From NCBI GenBank assembly GCA_015655015.1, contig JAATFV010000211.1, forward strand, positions 1-64,000: 64,000 nucleotides of DNA. The letters run 5' to 3'. The position numbers and the translations under genes were made by a program. The DNA comes from Chitinophagales bacterium. Lineage in GTDB: Bacteria; Bacteroidota; Bacteroidia; Chitinophagales; Chitinophagaceae. A model generated the notes under the pieces. The model did not search any database. It worked only from the letters and a program-made list of their open reading frames with translations, and was not told the origin of the DNA. Shown here in pieces: positions 43,674 through 51,448 of the stretch (its first letter is position 1; every line of letters begins with the position of its first letter).

Positions 43674-44440
43674 TAGCAGGAACGATCATTTTCCTGTTAT
43701 TAGGCGCCTGGATGCTCTCTTTTCTGTTTCTGTATCGCAACCGCCACCGGAAGCATCAGCAGGAAAAAGAACAGCTTCGTCTTTCCTACGAACGGGAATT
43801 GCTCAAAGCCCAATTGGAGATACAGGAACAGACTTTTAAGAACATCTCCCAGGAGATCCATGACAATATCGGGCAGATGTTAAGCCTGGCTAAGTTAAAC
43901 CTGGCCACCATGGATCTTTCCCAGCCGGACCGCCTGGAGCAAAAGATCGGGGATTCGAAAAAGCTGGTCGCTCAGGCCATTGCCGACCTGAGAAATCTTT
44001 CCCATGGCCTCAGCACCGACTATATAGCCGACCAGGGTTTGGTCAGGGCGGCAGAGCATGAACTGGAAATGATCAAAAAATCAGGGGGTTATGAAACGGT
44101 ATTTCTTTTGGAAGGGACACCCTATCCTCTTGATAAACAGAATGAACTGATCGTTTACCGCATTATACAGGAGACTTTGAACAATATTATAAAACATGCG
44201 GCTTCTCAAAAAATAATAATACATTTACGGTACCGTCCGGAAGAGTTTACCCTTAGTATAATCGATGACGGAAAAGGATTTGATCTTACCCCTCTAACTA
44301 ACAATTCTTCTTTTGGCCTGGGCATAAAGAACATGCATAACCGAGCCCGGCTAATAGGTGCAGGTTTCCAGATTAGCAGCACACTTGAGCAAGGAACAAG
44401 TGTTATGATCAGCGTGCCCGTCGGAACCCCCATAACCTGA
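43637..44440 (+). CDS. NarX/LiaS-type sensor histidine kinase
   Basis: The 267-residue kinase has one N-terminal membrane helix (IIITLIAGTIIFLLLGAWMLSFLFL) and a HisKA_3 dimerisation domain with phospho-acceptor His75 in SQEIHDNIGQ. The GHKL ATPase domain has N-box NNIIKHA, G1 DDGKGFDL and G2 GLGIKNM. No extracytoplasmic sensor domain is present. It overlaps the preceding membrane-protein gene by 37 bp and is followed 16 bp later by a NarL-type regulator, so the three form one signalling module. Confidence 0.92.
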   Translation: MQKESREIIITLIAGTIIFLLLGAWMLSFLFLYRNRHRKHQQEKEQLRLSYERELLKAQLEIQEQTFKNISQEIHDNIGQMLSLAKLNLATMDLSQPDRLEQKIGDSKKLVAQAIADLRNLSHGLSTDYIADQGLVRAAEHELEMIKKSGGYETVFLLEGTPYPLDKQNELIVYRIIQETLNNIIKHAASQKIIIHLRYRPEEFTLSIIDDGKGFDLTPLTNNSSFGLGIKNMHNRARLIGAGFQISSTLEQGTSVMISVPVGTPIT

Positions 44441-44456
44441 ACCTAAACCGAATCTA

Positions 44457-45119
44457 ATGACTACTTTTAAGCCTGCAGTAGTACTGGTAGACGACCATGT
44501 ATTACTTCGCAACGGACTGGCGAGCCTTATTCGCAGCTTCGGCGAATATGCCGTATTATTCGAAGCCCATAACGGGACCGATTTTATCAGACAGCTACGG
44601 CCCCGCTGTCTGCCCGACATTGTCCTGCTGGATATTAACATGCCGGAAATGGATGGTTATGAAACGGCCTTGTGGCTGAAGCACAATCACCCGGAAATAA
44701 AAATACTGGCCCTGTCCATGTATGATACGGATAATTCCATTATCCGCATGCTCAAGAACGGTGTAAAAGGCTATGTATTGAAGGACATCGAGCCGGCCGA
44801 ATTAAAAATGGCGCTGGAATCGGTGATCTATAAAGGGTTTTATTATTCCGAGGTAGTGACAGGGAAGCTGATCCATACCATGAGCACCCTTGATGAGCCG
44901 CAACAAGGGACGGGCAATCTGTTACGATTAAATGACCGGGAGCTGGAATTCCTGAAGCTGGCTTGTACCGAATGTACCTATAAGGAGATTGCCGAGCAGA
45001 TGTATCTGAGCCCCCGCACCATTGACGGCTACCGGGATGCCCTATTCGAAAAATTAAAGGTAAAGACAAGGGTAGGACTCGTGTTGTATGCCATCCGAAA
45101 TGGTATCGTAAGCCTGTGA
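44457..45119 (+). CDS. NarL-type response regulator
   Basis: The 220-residue regulator has a receiver domain with acidic pocket Asp12-Asp13 (VDDHVLLRNG), phospho-acceptor Asp59 (IVLLDINMPEMDG) and switch Lys in GYVLKDIEPAEL. A LuxR-type helix-turn-helix (LNDRELEFLKLACTECTYKEIAEQMYLSPRTIDGYRDALFEKLKVKTR) follows. It should bind DNA on phosphorylation by the adjacent kinase. Target genes are not identifiable from the window. Confidence 0.95.
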   Translation: MTTFKPAVVLVDDHVLLRNGLASLIRSFGEYAVLFEAHNGTDFIRQLRPRCLPDIVLLDINMPEMDGYETALWLKHNHPEIKILALSMYDTDNSIIRMLKNGVKGYVLKDIEPAELKMALESVIYKGFYYSEVVTGKLIHTMSTLDEPQQGTGNLLRLNDRELEFLKLACTECTYKEIAEQMYLSPRTIDGYRDALFEKLKVKTRVGLVLYAIRNGIVSL

Positions 45120-45139
45120 TCTCTAATTTGTAATCCCTG

Positions 45140-45159
45140 ATTAAGGACGCTTCCTTAAT
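45140..45159. terminator. hairpin at convergent gene ends
   Basis: The arms attaagga (45140-45147) and tccttaat (45152-45159) are exact complements over a 4-nt loop. The hairpin lies between the response regulator and the leftward MBL/rhodanese gene, overlapping the latter's stop at 45155-45157. Confidence 0.45.
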
Positions 45160-46561
45160 TAAGCACGCTGGTTTCTTTTTCTATCTCGATGCCCTTTTGG
45201 TCTTTGATCTTCGTCCAGCCGCCCGATACATTGCGCAGATTGTGGATCCCCTGCCGTTTGAGCAGGGAAGCCGCGATGATGCTGCGATAGCCGCCGCCGC
45301 AATGCACATAGATATTATACCGCTCCTCCAGGTCCGCCATAGAGGCAGGGTCGGCCAGGGCATTCAGGGGAAGATTAATGGCCCCCTTGATATGACCATC
45401 GGCAAATTCCGGCTCACGCCGCACGTCCAGCACTACCAGGTTAGGGTCAAAGGGCATGTCCATTGCCAGCTCATCCGTTTCGACGTCGATGATGAGATCG
45501 ATAGGCTCGCCGGCCTGCTGCCAGGTGGCGAAACCACCGTCCAGGTATCCTTTCATCTTGTCAAAGCCAACCCTCGCCAGCCTTATCATACTTTCCTTTT
45601 CCTCTCCCACCGTCGTTACCAGTACAAAAGGCTGGTCAAAAGGCAGCAGGCTGCCGGCCCATTCCGCAAATCTTCCGTCAAGCCCGATGCCTATGGAGCC
45701 CGGAACAAATCCTTCCAGGAAGAGGGATGAATTTCTTGTATCCAGGAGAATAACGTCCTCCCTCTTTATCATTTCTTTAAAAGCAGAAAGGGGCAGGGGG
45801 GTTAATCCACTTTCCAGCACTCCATCCAGGCTCTCATAACCTTCTTTATTGATCCGGGCATTAATGGGAAAATACTGGGGAGGAGCGTCCAGGCCATCTG
45901 TTACCGCTTTGATAAATTCCTCCTTTGTTTGTTCCTTCAATGCGTAGTTGCCTTCTTTTTCATCCGCCAGCGTACTGTACGTATTTGGGCCCAGGTTCTT
46001 ACCGCAGCTGCTGCCGGGACCATGAGCCGGATAAACGACCACATCATCCGGAAGAGGAACGATCTTTGTCCGCAGAGAGTCATACATCATGGCTGCCAGG
46101 TCTTCTTTGGTCATATCGCCGCTGCTGAGATCCGGTCTGCCTACATCCCCTACAAATAAAGTATCCCCTGTAAAAATAGCATGGGGCCTGCCATCCGACT
46201 CTCTCACCAGGTAACAGGAAGATTCAATAGTATGGCCGGGGGTATGCAGCACCTCGATCGTACAATTGCCCAAAGGGAACACTTCTCCGTCATTCGCCTT
46301 ATGGATCGGGAAATTGGTTTCGGTCAGCGGGCCATATACGATAGGAGCGCCTGTAGCTTTGGCAAGATCCAGATGTCCGCTTACAAAGTCCGCATGAAAA
46401 TGAGTCTCAAATATATATTTGATCGTTGTATTCCTCTCCTTTGCCAGTTGAAGATACGCTTCTATATCGCGCAAGGGATCGATAATGGCAGCTTCCCCGT
46501 CGCTTTCGATATAATAAGCTGCCTCACTCAGACATCCCGTGTATAATTGTTTAATGAACAT
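45155..46561 (-). CDS. persulfide-dioxygenase-like MBL protein with two rhodanese domains
   Basis: The 468-residue protein has an N-terminal metallo-beta-lactamase domain with the iron-binding THFHADFVSGH (His54, His56, Asp58) and HTPGHTIES, as in ETHE1/CstB-type enzymes. Two rhodanese domains follow. The first (VILLDTRNSSLFLEGFVPG) has no Cys at the active loop (VTTVGEEKE). The second has an intact loop, VHCGGGYRS. Such proteins oxidise or transfer persulfide sulfur. An ArsR-type regulator is encoded upstream on the same strand, which fits sulfide or persulfide response, although that regulator lacks the usual two Cys. Confidence 0.9.
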   Translation of the reverse strand: MFIKQLYTGCLSEAAYYIESDGEAAIIDPLRDIEAYLQLAKERNTTIKYIFETHFHADFVSGHLDLAKATGAPIVYGPLTETNFPIHKANDGEVFPLGNCTIEVLHTPGHTIESSCYLVRESDGRPHAIFTGDTLFVGDVGRPDLSSGDMTKEDLAAMMYDSLRTKIVPLPDDVVVYPAHGPGSSCGKNLGPNTYSTLADEKEGNYALKEQTKEEFIKAVTDGLDAPPQYFPINARINKEGYESLDGVLESGLTPLPLSAFKEMIKREDVILLDTRNSSLFLEGFVPGSIGIGLDGRFAEWAGSLLPFDQPFVLVTTVGEEKESMIRLARVGFDKMKGYLDGGFATWQQAGEPIDLIIDVETDELAMDMPFDPNLVVLDVRREPEFADGHIKGAINLPLNALADPASMADLEERYNIYVHCGGGYRSIIAASLLKRQGIHNLRNVSGGWTKIKDQKGIEIEKETSVLN

Positions 46562-46753
46562 ACCCGATTAATGATTTTAGTGCCGAAAATTCACCTTGCA
46601 AATTAGCAAATTTTCGACAATAGCTATGTCGCCCTTCTGACAGTACGGTTTCGTTGCCGAAGACCCGCTCTGAAAAAATTGGCCATTAATATCCAACCGG
46701 AAAAGAAGAGAACAAGGGCTTTAAAAGCGGGCTTAGTCGATCCCTTCACGCGC

Positions 46754-47110
46754 TTAATCGATCAGTTCATCCACGCATTTCATTATTTCACCCAGGCGGT
46801 CATGATTAATGATATAGTAAATGAACTTCCCATCCCGCTGTGTTTTAACAATACCGGCCCGCCGTAAAATAGCGAGATGTTGAGATGCCACGGATTGTTC
46901 AAGACGGAGGTGAACATAAATTTCCGTTACGGTCAGTTTCTTGTTTTCGTCCAGCAGGCGGATGATTTGCTGGCGTAACTTATGATTCAGCGCTCTTAAT
47001 ATTAAAGCTCCTTTCTTAAGATTCAAAAAATCAACTTTTACAGGAGCTCCTTCAGAACCCTCTGCATTTACTACCATCCAATAGTTATTGTTGTTCATCG
47101 TTAAACTCAT
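46754..47110 (-). CDS. ArsR/SmtB-family transcriptional regulator
   Basis: The 118-residue winged-helix regulator has the core ALNHKLRQQIIRLLDENKKLTVTEIYVHLRLEQSVASQHLAILRRAGIVKTQRDGKFIYYII. The DNA-recognition helix (SVASQHLAILRRAG) is conserved. Only one Cys (in CVDELID near the C-terminus) is present. The Cys pairs of metal sensors and of persulfide sensors like BigR/SqrR are therefore missing, and the inducer is unknown. An internal start at residue 5 (MNNNNYW) is possible. It lies 192 bp from the MBL/rhodanese gene, on the same strand, and may control it. Confidence 0.88.
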   Translation of the reverse strand: MSLTMNNNNYWMVVNAEGSEGAPVKVDFLNLKKGALILRALNHKLRQQIIRLLDENKKLTVTEIYVHLRLEQSVASQHLAILRRAGIVKTQRDGKFIYYIINHDRLGEIMKCVDELID

Positions 47111-47159
47111 GAGCGATTACCATTTTAAGGATTTCAAGAAGATACAAGACAGGTCCATG

Positions 47160-47167
47160 CAAAATTA
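47160..47167 (-). promoter_or_regulatory. -7 element TAATTTTG for the ArsR-type gene
   Basis: Minus-strand TAATTTTG matches TAnnTTTG about 50 bp before the start. A minus-strand TTTG at 47193-47196 lies 25 bp further upstream, slightly longer than typical spacing. Confidence 0.4.
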
Positions 47168-47218
47168 TGCTCTACTATTTAAAAAAAATGATCAAATTTT
47201 GCTAATATGATAATATGG

Positions 47219-47890
47219 TCATTTTCTCGTATGAGTGTAGAATTCCTTGGTATAGGCGGGCTCACTGTACGCCAGTCCGGTGAATTCGCGTTGTAAATAT
47301 CGTAAAAAAGATAGAATACCCAGATACCCTGCATGATAATTAATTTCTATGAAAGCCGCACTGGGAGCAGTAATTATAGGTTTACACTTATAACTGCCTG
47401 CGCCAAAAAACGACACTTTGCTGCCGGCCAGGTAGTCTGAGAAGGAGTCCTCATCGATAATCATAGCCGTTGCCGGCATAATTTCCGTCAGATCATCCTG
47501 GTAGACTGCCGTGAAAACTTCCATCCGCCGGGCATCGATCATCGGACAGAAAAGACCGGTAGAAGGAGCCTGCTCCCTGGCGGCAAAAGCCATCACTTTT
47601 AAAGTGCTCTCTGTGATCAATGGAATATTCAATGCATAACAGAACCCTTTGGCAGCGGCCATTCCCACGCGCAAGCCCGTATAAGAGCCTGGCCCTTCCG
47701 TGACGGCGACCGCCTGCAGGTCCTGCATCCGGAAACCTGTCTCCCGCATCATTTTTTCAATGGCAGGATGTAACCAGGAAGCATGATCTTTCTGATCTCT
47801 ATTCTGTAATAATGCCAGAGACCCGCCGTCTTTTGATAAGGAAATACCTGCCGTCTCTGTAGCCGTGTCAATATTTAAGATCAATGCCAT
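47219..47890 (-). CDS. tsaB: tRNA threonylcarbamoyladenosine biosynthesis protein TsaB
   Basis: The 223-residue ASKHA protein starts LILNIDTATETAGISLS and has VTEGPGSYTGLRVGMAAAKGFCYAL, the TsaB signature. It partners TsaD and TsaE to make t6A37 on ANN-decoding tRNAs. It lies 36 bp after the dehydrogenase-like gene and is probably read with it. TsaD and TsaE are not in this window, as is common. Confidence 0.93.
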   Translation of the reverse strand: MALILNIDTATETAGISLSKDGGSLALLQNRDQKDHASWLHPAIEKMMRETGFRMQDLQAVAVTEGPGSYTGLRVGMAAAKGFCYALNIPLITESTLKVMAFAAREQAPSTGLFCPMIDARRMEVFTAVYQDDLTEIMPATAMIIDEDSFSDYLAGSKVSFFGAGSYKCKPIITAPSAAFIEINYHAGYLGILSFLRYLQREFTGLAYSEPAYTKEFYTHTRK

Positions 47891-47926
47891 GGAACCCTTT
47901 TTTGAGAAAAAAAATTTAACCTCATT

Positions 47927-48568
47927 TTAATCTTTTCTTAACACTTTGATCAGCTCCCGGGCAGGTGCATACCTGCTATCTTTTTCATTTAATACACAGA
48001 GAAGATGATAAATGTTCTGCAGCCCGATTCGCTCACTCCACTCAAAAGGGCCAAACGGATAATTCGTTCCCAGCTTCATCGCAGTATCTATTTCCGACCG
48101 GCTGCTAATCTCCTCCTGCAAAGTATAATATGCCTCATTTATGATCGTTGCCAGCACCCTTCCGGAGATCATACCGGGAATGTCCGGAACAAAGCGATAT
48201 AACCAGCCCAGCTCGCCGTATAATACCGCAATCGCGGCAGCTGCTTTTTTATCGGTAGCTGCCAATTCATGGATGCTTCTTTCCAGGCAGCCAGGCCATG
48301 CATTGATACGGATAAAAGGCCTGTCGATCTCCCGGAGCGTATGCACGACGGAATTGACCATTACGGGAGCAGGGAGGAATTGACTCAATTGTCCGATCCT
48401 GTCCTTGTCCATGGTAAAATCCAGATCGATATACAAGCCGGCATCCCGGTGCTGTTCCAGGGCGCTCACCTGATCCACCCAGGCCCATTCTATATCATTC
48501 CCGGCACGAAAGGGCCTGTCTGCTATCGCCTTTTTTAAAAGTTCCCCCGATACAATGGCTATTTTCAT
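47927..48568 (-). CDS. 3-hydroxyacyl-CoA dehydrogenase-like protein, degenerate
   Basis: Using ATG 48568 (MKIAIVSGELLKKAI) gives 213 residues. A TATATTTG box at 48590-48597 supports this start over an upstream ATG. The C-terminal half is a clear 3HCDH domain: FVPDIPGMISGRVLATIINEAYYTLQEE...TNYPFGPFEWSERIGL. The N-terminal half keeps the size of a Rossmann fold but lacks GxGxxG. Where active enzymes have the catalytic His before FNP, this one reads RINAWPGC. Dehydrogenase activity is unlikely. It precedes tsaB in one transcript. A CoA-binding or structural role is possible. Confidence 0.75.
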   Translation of the reverse strand: MKIAIVSGELLKKAIADRPFRAGNDIEWAWVDQVSALEQHRDAGLYIDLDFTMDKDRIGQLSQFLPAPVMVNSVVHTLREIDRPFIRINAWPGCLERSIHELAATDKKAAAAIAVLYGELGWLYRFVPDIPGMISGRVLATIINEAYYTLQEEISSRSEIDTAMKLGTNYPFGPFEWSERIGLQNIYHLLCVLNEKDSRYAPARELIKVLRKD

Positions 48569-48589
48569 ATTGTTACAAGCATGAAGAGG

Positions 48590-48597
48590 CAAATATA
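48590..48597 (-). promoter_or_regulatory. -7 element TATATTTG for the dehydrogenase-like/tsaB transcript
   Basis: Minus-strand TATATTTG matches TAnnTTTG, 21 bp before the ATG at 48568. It excludes the longer start at 48637 as the translated one if used. Confidence 0.45.
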
Positions 48598-48599
48598 GC

Positions 48600-48825
48600 G
48601 ACAAGCAGCGCAACAAGCGGCCAGTGACCAGCCGCAAGCCGCAAAATAGCTACAGGCCGGGAGCTTCCGGCAGCAAGCAGCAAGCGGACGGATACACCTG
48701 CCAGGCTCCCGGATATACGTATAAGAGACCAGATCAGGGAATTAATACCCGGCCTACACCGGGTATTTTGGAGATTTGGCTGATTTTCCACCTGAAGCTT
48801 GTAGCTTGCAGCCAGAAGCTTATCA
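48600..48825. repeat. imperfect CAAGC/GCTTG-rich intergenic repeats
   Basis: This gap between the divergent tsaB-side transcript and ridA is filled with degenerate short units such as gacaagcagcgc, caacaagcgg, gcaagccgc, gcagcaagcagcaagcgg and agcttgtagcttgcag. No convincing gene is seen in it. Similar gcaagct...agcttgc words recur at the acs/L,D-transpeptidase junction. It looks like a dispersed extragenic repeat family. Confidence 0.5.
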
Positions 48826-48829
48826 ACAT

Positions 48830-49210
48830 ATGGACAAAAAAATCATCAACACCCCCAACGCTCCGGCCCCCATCGGCCCCTATAGCCAGGCTATACAAGC
48901 CGGCAACCTGTTATTCATATCCGGTCAGATCCCCATCGATCCCGCTACCGGGAAAGTGGAAGCCTCCGATATCATTGGAGAGACCCACCAGGTCATGCAT
49001 AATCTGAAAGCCATCCTCTCGGAAGCGAAATCAGACTTCAGCCATGTCGTAAAAACCACTATTCTTTTAAGTGATATGTCCTTGTTCGCCGATGTCAACG
49101 AGGTATATGGCAAGTATTTCTCCGGCGATTTCCCGACAAGGGAGACCTATGCCGTAAAAACCCTGCCTAAAAATGTGAATATAGAGATCAGCATGATCGC
49201 AATAGCCTAA
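48830..49210 (+). CDS. ridA: RidA-family 2-iminobutanoate/2-iminopropanoate deaminase
   Basis: Starting at ATG 48830 gives 126 residues (MDKKIINTPNAPAPIGPYSQ); an upstream in-frame ATG lies in repetitive DNA. The fold hallmarks are GPYSQAI, FISGQIPIDP and the substrate-binding Arg in FPTRETYAVKTLPKN. RidA hydrolyses reactive imines formed by PLP enzymes such as threonine dehydratase. The kbl gene on the opposite strand is also a threonine/glycine-linked PLP enzyme, a loose metabolic link. Confidence 0.92.
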   Translation: MDKKIINTPNAPAPIGPYSQAIQAGNLLFISGQIPIDPATGKVEASDIIGETHQVMHNLKAILSEAKSDFSHVVKTTILLSDMSLFADVNEVYGKYFSGDFPTRETYAVKTLPKNVNIEISMIAIA

Positions 49211-49290
49211 GCGGGACGTAGCTAGTTGCCAGATCCCGCTTCATCGCTTCATCCCGCATATTGCCCTGTTCGCGGGTCTGATGCGTCTGT

Positions 49291-50478
49291 TTATTTGAGT
49301 ACGCCCAGCTCCTTTCCGATCTTCGTGAACGCCCCGATCGCCTTATCCAGGTGGTGCTGTTCATGCGCCGCGCTTAGCTGCACCCTGATCCTCGCCAACC
49401 CTTTGGCCACTACAGGGTAGAAGAACCCGATCACGTAAATACCTTCCTCCAGCAGCTTTGCGGCAAAATTCTGCGCTACTACCGCATCATACAGCATGAT
49501 GGGCACGATAGGATGATCGCCGGCCCGGAAATCAAAACCGGCTTCTTTCATTTTACTACGGAAGTATTTCGTATTGTACTCCAGCTTGTCCCTGAGGTCG
49601 GTCGTCTCGCTCAGCATGTCCAGCACCGCGATAGACGCCCCGGTAATAGAAGGGGCCAGGCTATTGGAGAACAGGTAAGGGCGGCTGCGCTGGCGCAGCA
49701 TTTCGATGATCTCTTTCTTCCCGCTGGTAAATCCCCCGCTGGCGCCTCCCAATGCTTTCCCCAGCGTGCCGGTAATGATATCGATCCGGCCCATTACTCC
49801 ATGATATTCGTGTGTACCCCGGCCTGTCTTTCCCAGAAAGCCCGATGAATGCGATTCATCGATCATGACAATCGCATCATATTGGTCGGCCAGATCACAG
49901 ATCTTATCCAATTGGGCAATGGTGCCATCCATGCTGAAGGACCCGTCCGTAACAATGATCCTGCTTCGGGCGCTCTGTGCAGCTTTAAGCTGCTCTTCCA
50001 GGTCAGCCATCGTATTGTGCTTATAACGGTATCGCTGCGCCTTGCAAAGGCGAACACCGTCGATAATGCTGGCATGATTGAGCTCATCGGAGATGATCGC
50101 GTCCTGCTCTCCGAAAAGAGGTTCAAAAACACCCCCGTTCGCATCAAACGCAGCAGCATACAGGATCGTATCCTCCGTACCCAGGAAAGTCGCGATCTTT
50201 TGTTCCAGCTCCTTATGAATATCCTCAGTCCCGCAGATAAAACGGACACTGCTCATGCCGTATCCCCTGGCGTCAATCGCTTTATGAGCGGCTTCAATGA
50301 CCTTCGGATGGGAAGAAAGCCCCAGGTAGTTATTGGCGCAGAAGTTCAATACCTTCTCACCATTTACCATTATCTCAGCTCCCTGGGCGCTGGTTATAAT
50401 GCGTTCGGTTTTAAAGAGACCGGAAGATTTTATCTCTTCCAGCTCTGCGGTTATGCGATGGACAAAGGAGGTGTTCAT
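49291..50478 (-). CDS. kbl: glycine C-acetyltransferase (2-amino-3-ketobutyrate CoA ligase)
   Basis: The 395-residue alpha-oxoamine synthase cleaves 2-amino-3-ketobutyrate with CoA to glycine and acetyl-CoA. Recognition comes from [20 protein letters not shown], the PLP-binding [15 protein letters not shown], and the Lys in [15 protein letters not shown] that forms the Schiff base. Length and the HEYHGV segment fit Kbl over the KAPA synthase and serine palmitoyltransferase branches. Threonine dehydrogenase (tdh) is not next to it. A promoter box TACCTTTG lies 19 bp upstream. Confidence 0.94.
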   Translation of the reverse strand: MNTSFVHRITAELEEIKSSGLFKTERIITSAQGAEIMVNGEKVLNFCANNYLGLSSHPKVIEAAHKAIDARGYGMSSVRFICGTEDIHKELEQKIATFLGTEDTILYAAAFDANGGVFEPLFGEQDAIISDELNHASIIDGVRLCKAQRYRYKHNTMADLEEQLKAAQSARSRIIVTDGSFSMDGTIAQLDKICDLADQYDAIVMIDESHSSGFLGKTGRGTHEYHGVMGRIDIITGTLGKALGGASGGFTSGKKEIIEMLRQRSRPYLFSNSLAPSITGASIAVLDMLSETTDLRDKLEYNTKYFRSKMKEAGFDFRAGDHPIVPIMLYDAVVAQNFAAKLLEEGIYVIGFFYPVVAKGLARIRVQLSAAHEQHHLDKAIGAFTKIGKELGVLK

Positions 50479-50496
50479 AAAAAAATTTTAAGAGGC

Positions 50497-50504
50497 CAAA
50501 GGTA
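50497..50504 (-). promoter_or_regulatory. -7 element TACCTTTG for kbl
   Basis: Minus-strand TACCTTTG matches TAnnTTTG, 18 bp ahead of the kbl ATG. No clear -33 TTTG is seen. Confidence 0.4.
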
Positions 50505-50603
50505 AGTAGTTGACCCTTCATCTGTTAGATAGGTAAGGGTAAATTTTACTGAAATGTAACAAATTAATATATAACTTCGTCTTATAAGAGAAACGGACTT
50601 CTC

Positions 50604-50804
50604 ATGAAATTTAAAACCTATATACGGCTTTTCTTTCTGGTCCTGGCGGCTTCTATCAGCTTCCTTCTTTTTTCCTATTCTCATAAGAGCACCGCAAATA
50701 CCGACAAAACAGAGGGATGCGGGAAATGCGGGAATAAAAAGTCACAAACAGAATTTATCCTCTTCGAATCCCTTTCACGCAGCTTTTTATCTGCCAGCCG
50801 TTAA
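50604..50804 (+). CDS. small membrane protein with CGKCG motif
   Basis: This 66-residue protein begins MKFKTYIRLFFLVLAASISF, a membrane helix or uncleaved signal, then a short linker. The Cys pair CGKCGNKKS follows, and a phenylalanine-containing tail (EFILFESLSRSFLSASR). The two Cys could bind metal or form a disulfide outside the membrane. No family is recognised. Codon usage looks protein-like and no stop is near. It lies just before the ECF sigma operon but is separated from it by 155 bp. Confidence 0.6.
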   Translation: MKFKTYIRLFFLVLAASISFLLFSYSHKSTANTDKTEGCGKCGNKKSQTEFILFESLSRSFLSASR

Positions 50805-50859
50805 TCGGCCTGTAAACATCGATATCCTTTGCCGGCATCTTGTCATTATTTTATTATTT

Positions 50860-50897
50860 ACCATTAATTTTCCCGGTTATTCACCATTATTTCCCGG
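50860..50897 (+). promoter_or_regulatory. paired direct repeats upstream of the second ECF sigma gene
   Basis: The words accattaattttcccgg (50860-50876) and accattatttcccgg (50883-50897) are near-identical, spaced by about two helical turns. They could be activator sites or a duplicated promoter segment for the sigma operon. Confidence 0.35.
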
Positions 50898-50959
50898 AGA
50901 CCTGTAACATTTTCCTTTAATATACCGTATTACCATTTTAGCCCAGACAGCGTCTGCTT

Positions 50960-51448
50960 ATGACAGAAAAAGAATTTAACGAATGTGTCACTAATTATGC
51001 GGATAATGTGTATCGCTTCATCCTGAAGAATCTTCGGCATGAAGCCGATGCGCGGGATGTGGTACAGACCGCTTTCGAGAAGTTATGGAAGAACCGTTTG
51101 GAAGTGGAAGCAGGCAAAAGCAAATCCTATCTTTTTACGATCGCCTATCACCAGATGATCGACCACCTGCGAAAAGTAAAAAGAGTACAGCTGCGCGAGG
51201 AATTCAGGGAGGAAACCCGTGTGAGTGACACAGGAGGACCCCATCATTTGAAAAAAGTGCTGGAAACAGCGCTGGCCCGACTGAACGAGACCCAGCGTTC
51301 GCTCGTGCTGCTGAAAGACTATGAAGGATATTCCTATGAAGAGATCGGGCAGATCACAGGGCTGAATGAAAGCCAGGTAAAAGTATATTTGCATCGGGCG
51401 CGTATCCAGTTGAAAAACTACCTGGTCAGCCTTGAAAACTTAATATGA
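50960..51448 (+). CDS. ECF-type RNA polymerase sigma factor
   Basis: The 162-residue sigma factor starts MTEKEFNECVTNYADNVYRF. Region 2 is HEADARDVVQTAFEKLWKN with the AYHQMIDHLRK segment. Region 4 is RLNETQRSLVLLKDYEGYSYEEIGQITGLNESQVKVYLHRARIQLK. It overlaps the anti-sigma-like gene by 4 bp (ATGA), the usual sign of a sigma/anti-sigma pair. The first ECF gene (4924) is a distant paralogue. Confidence 0.93.
   Translation: MTEKEFNECVTNYADNVYRFILKNLRHEADARDVVQTAFEKLWKNRLEVEAGKSKSYLFTIAYHQMIDHLRKVKRVQLREEFREETRVSDTGGPHHLKKVLETALARLNETQRSLVLLKDYEGYSYEEIGQITGLNESQVKVYLHRARIQLKNYLVSLENLI

Noticed and set aside
46679-46867. 63-codon + strand frame over the ArsR-type gene
   Set aside because: It runs antisense through the conserved winged-helix coding region and has no recognisable features of its own.
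48600-48825. CRISPR-like array
   Set aside because: The CAAGC units are short, irregular and lack equal spacers, and no cas genes are present.
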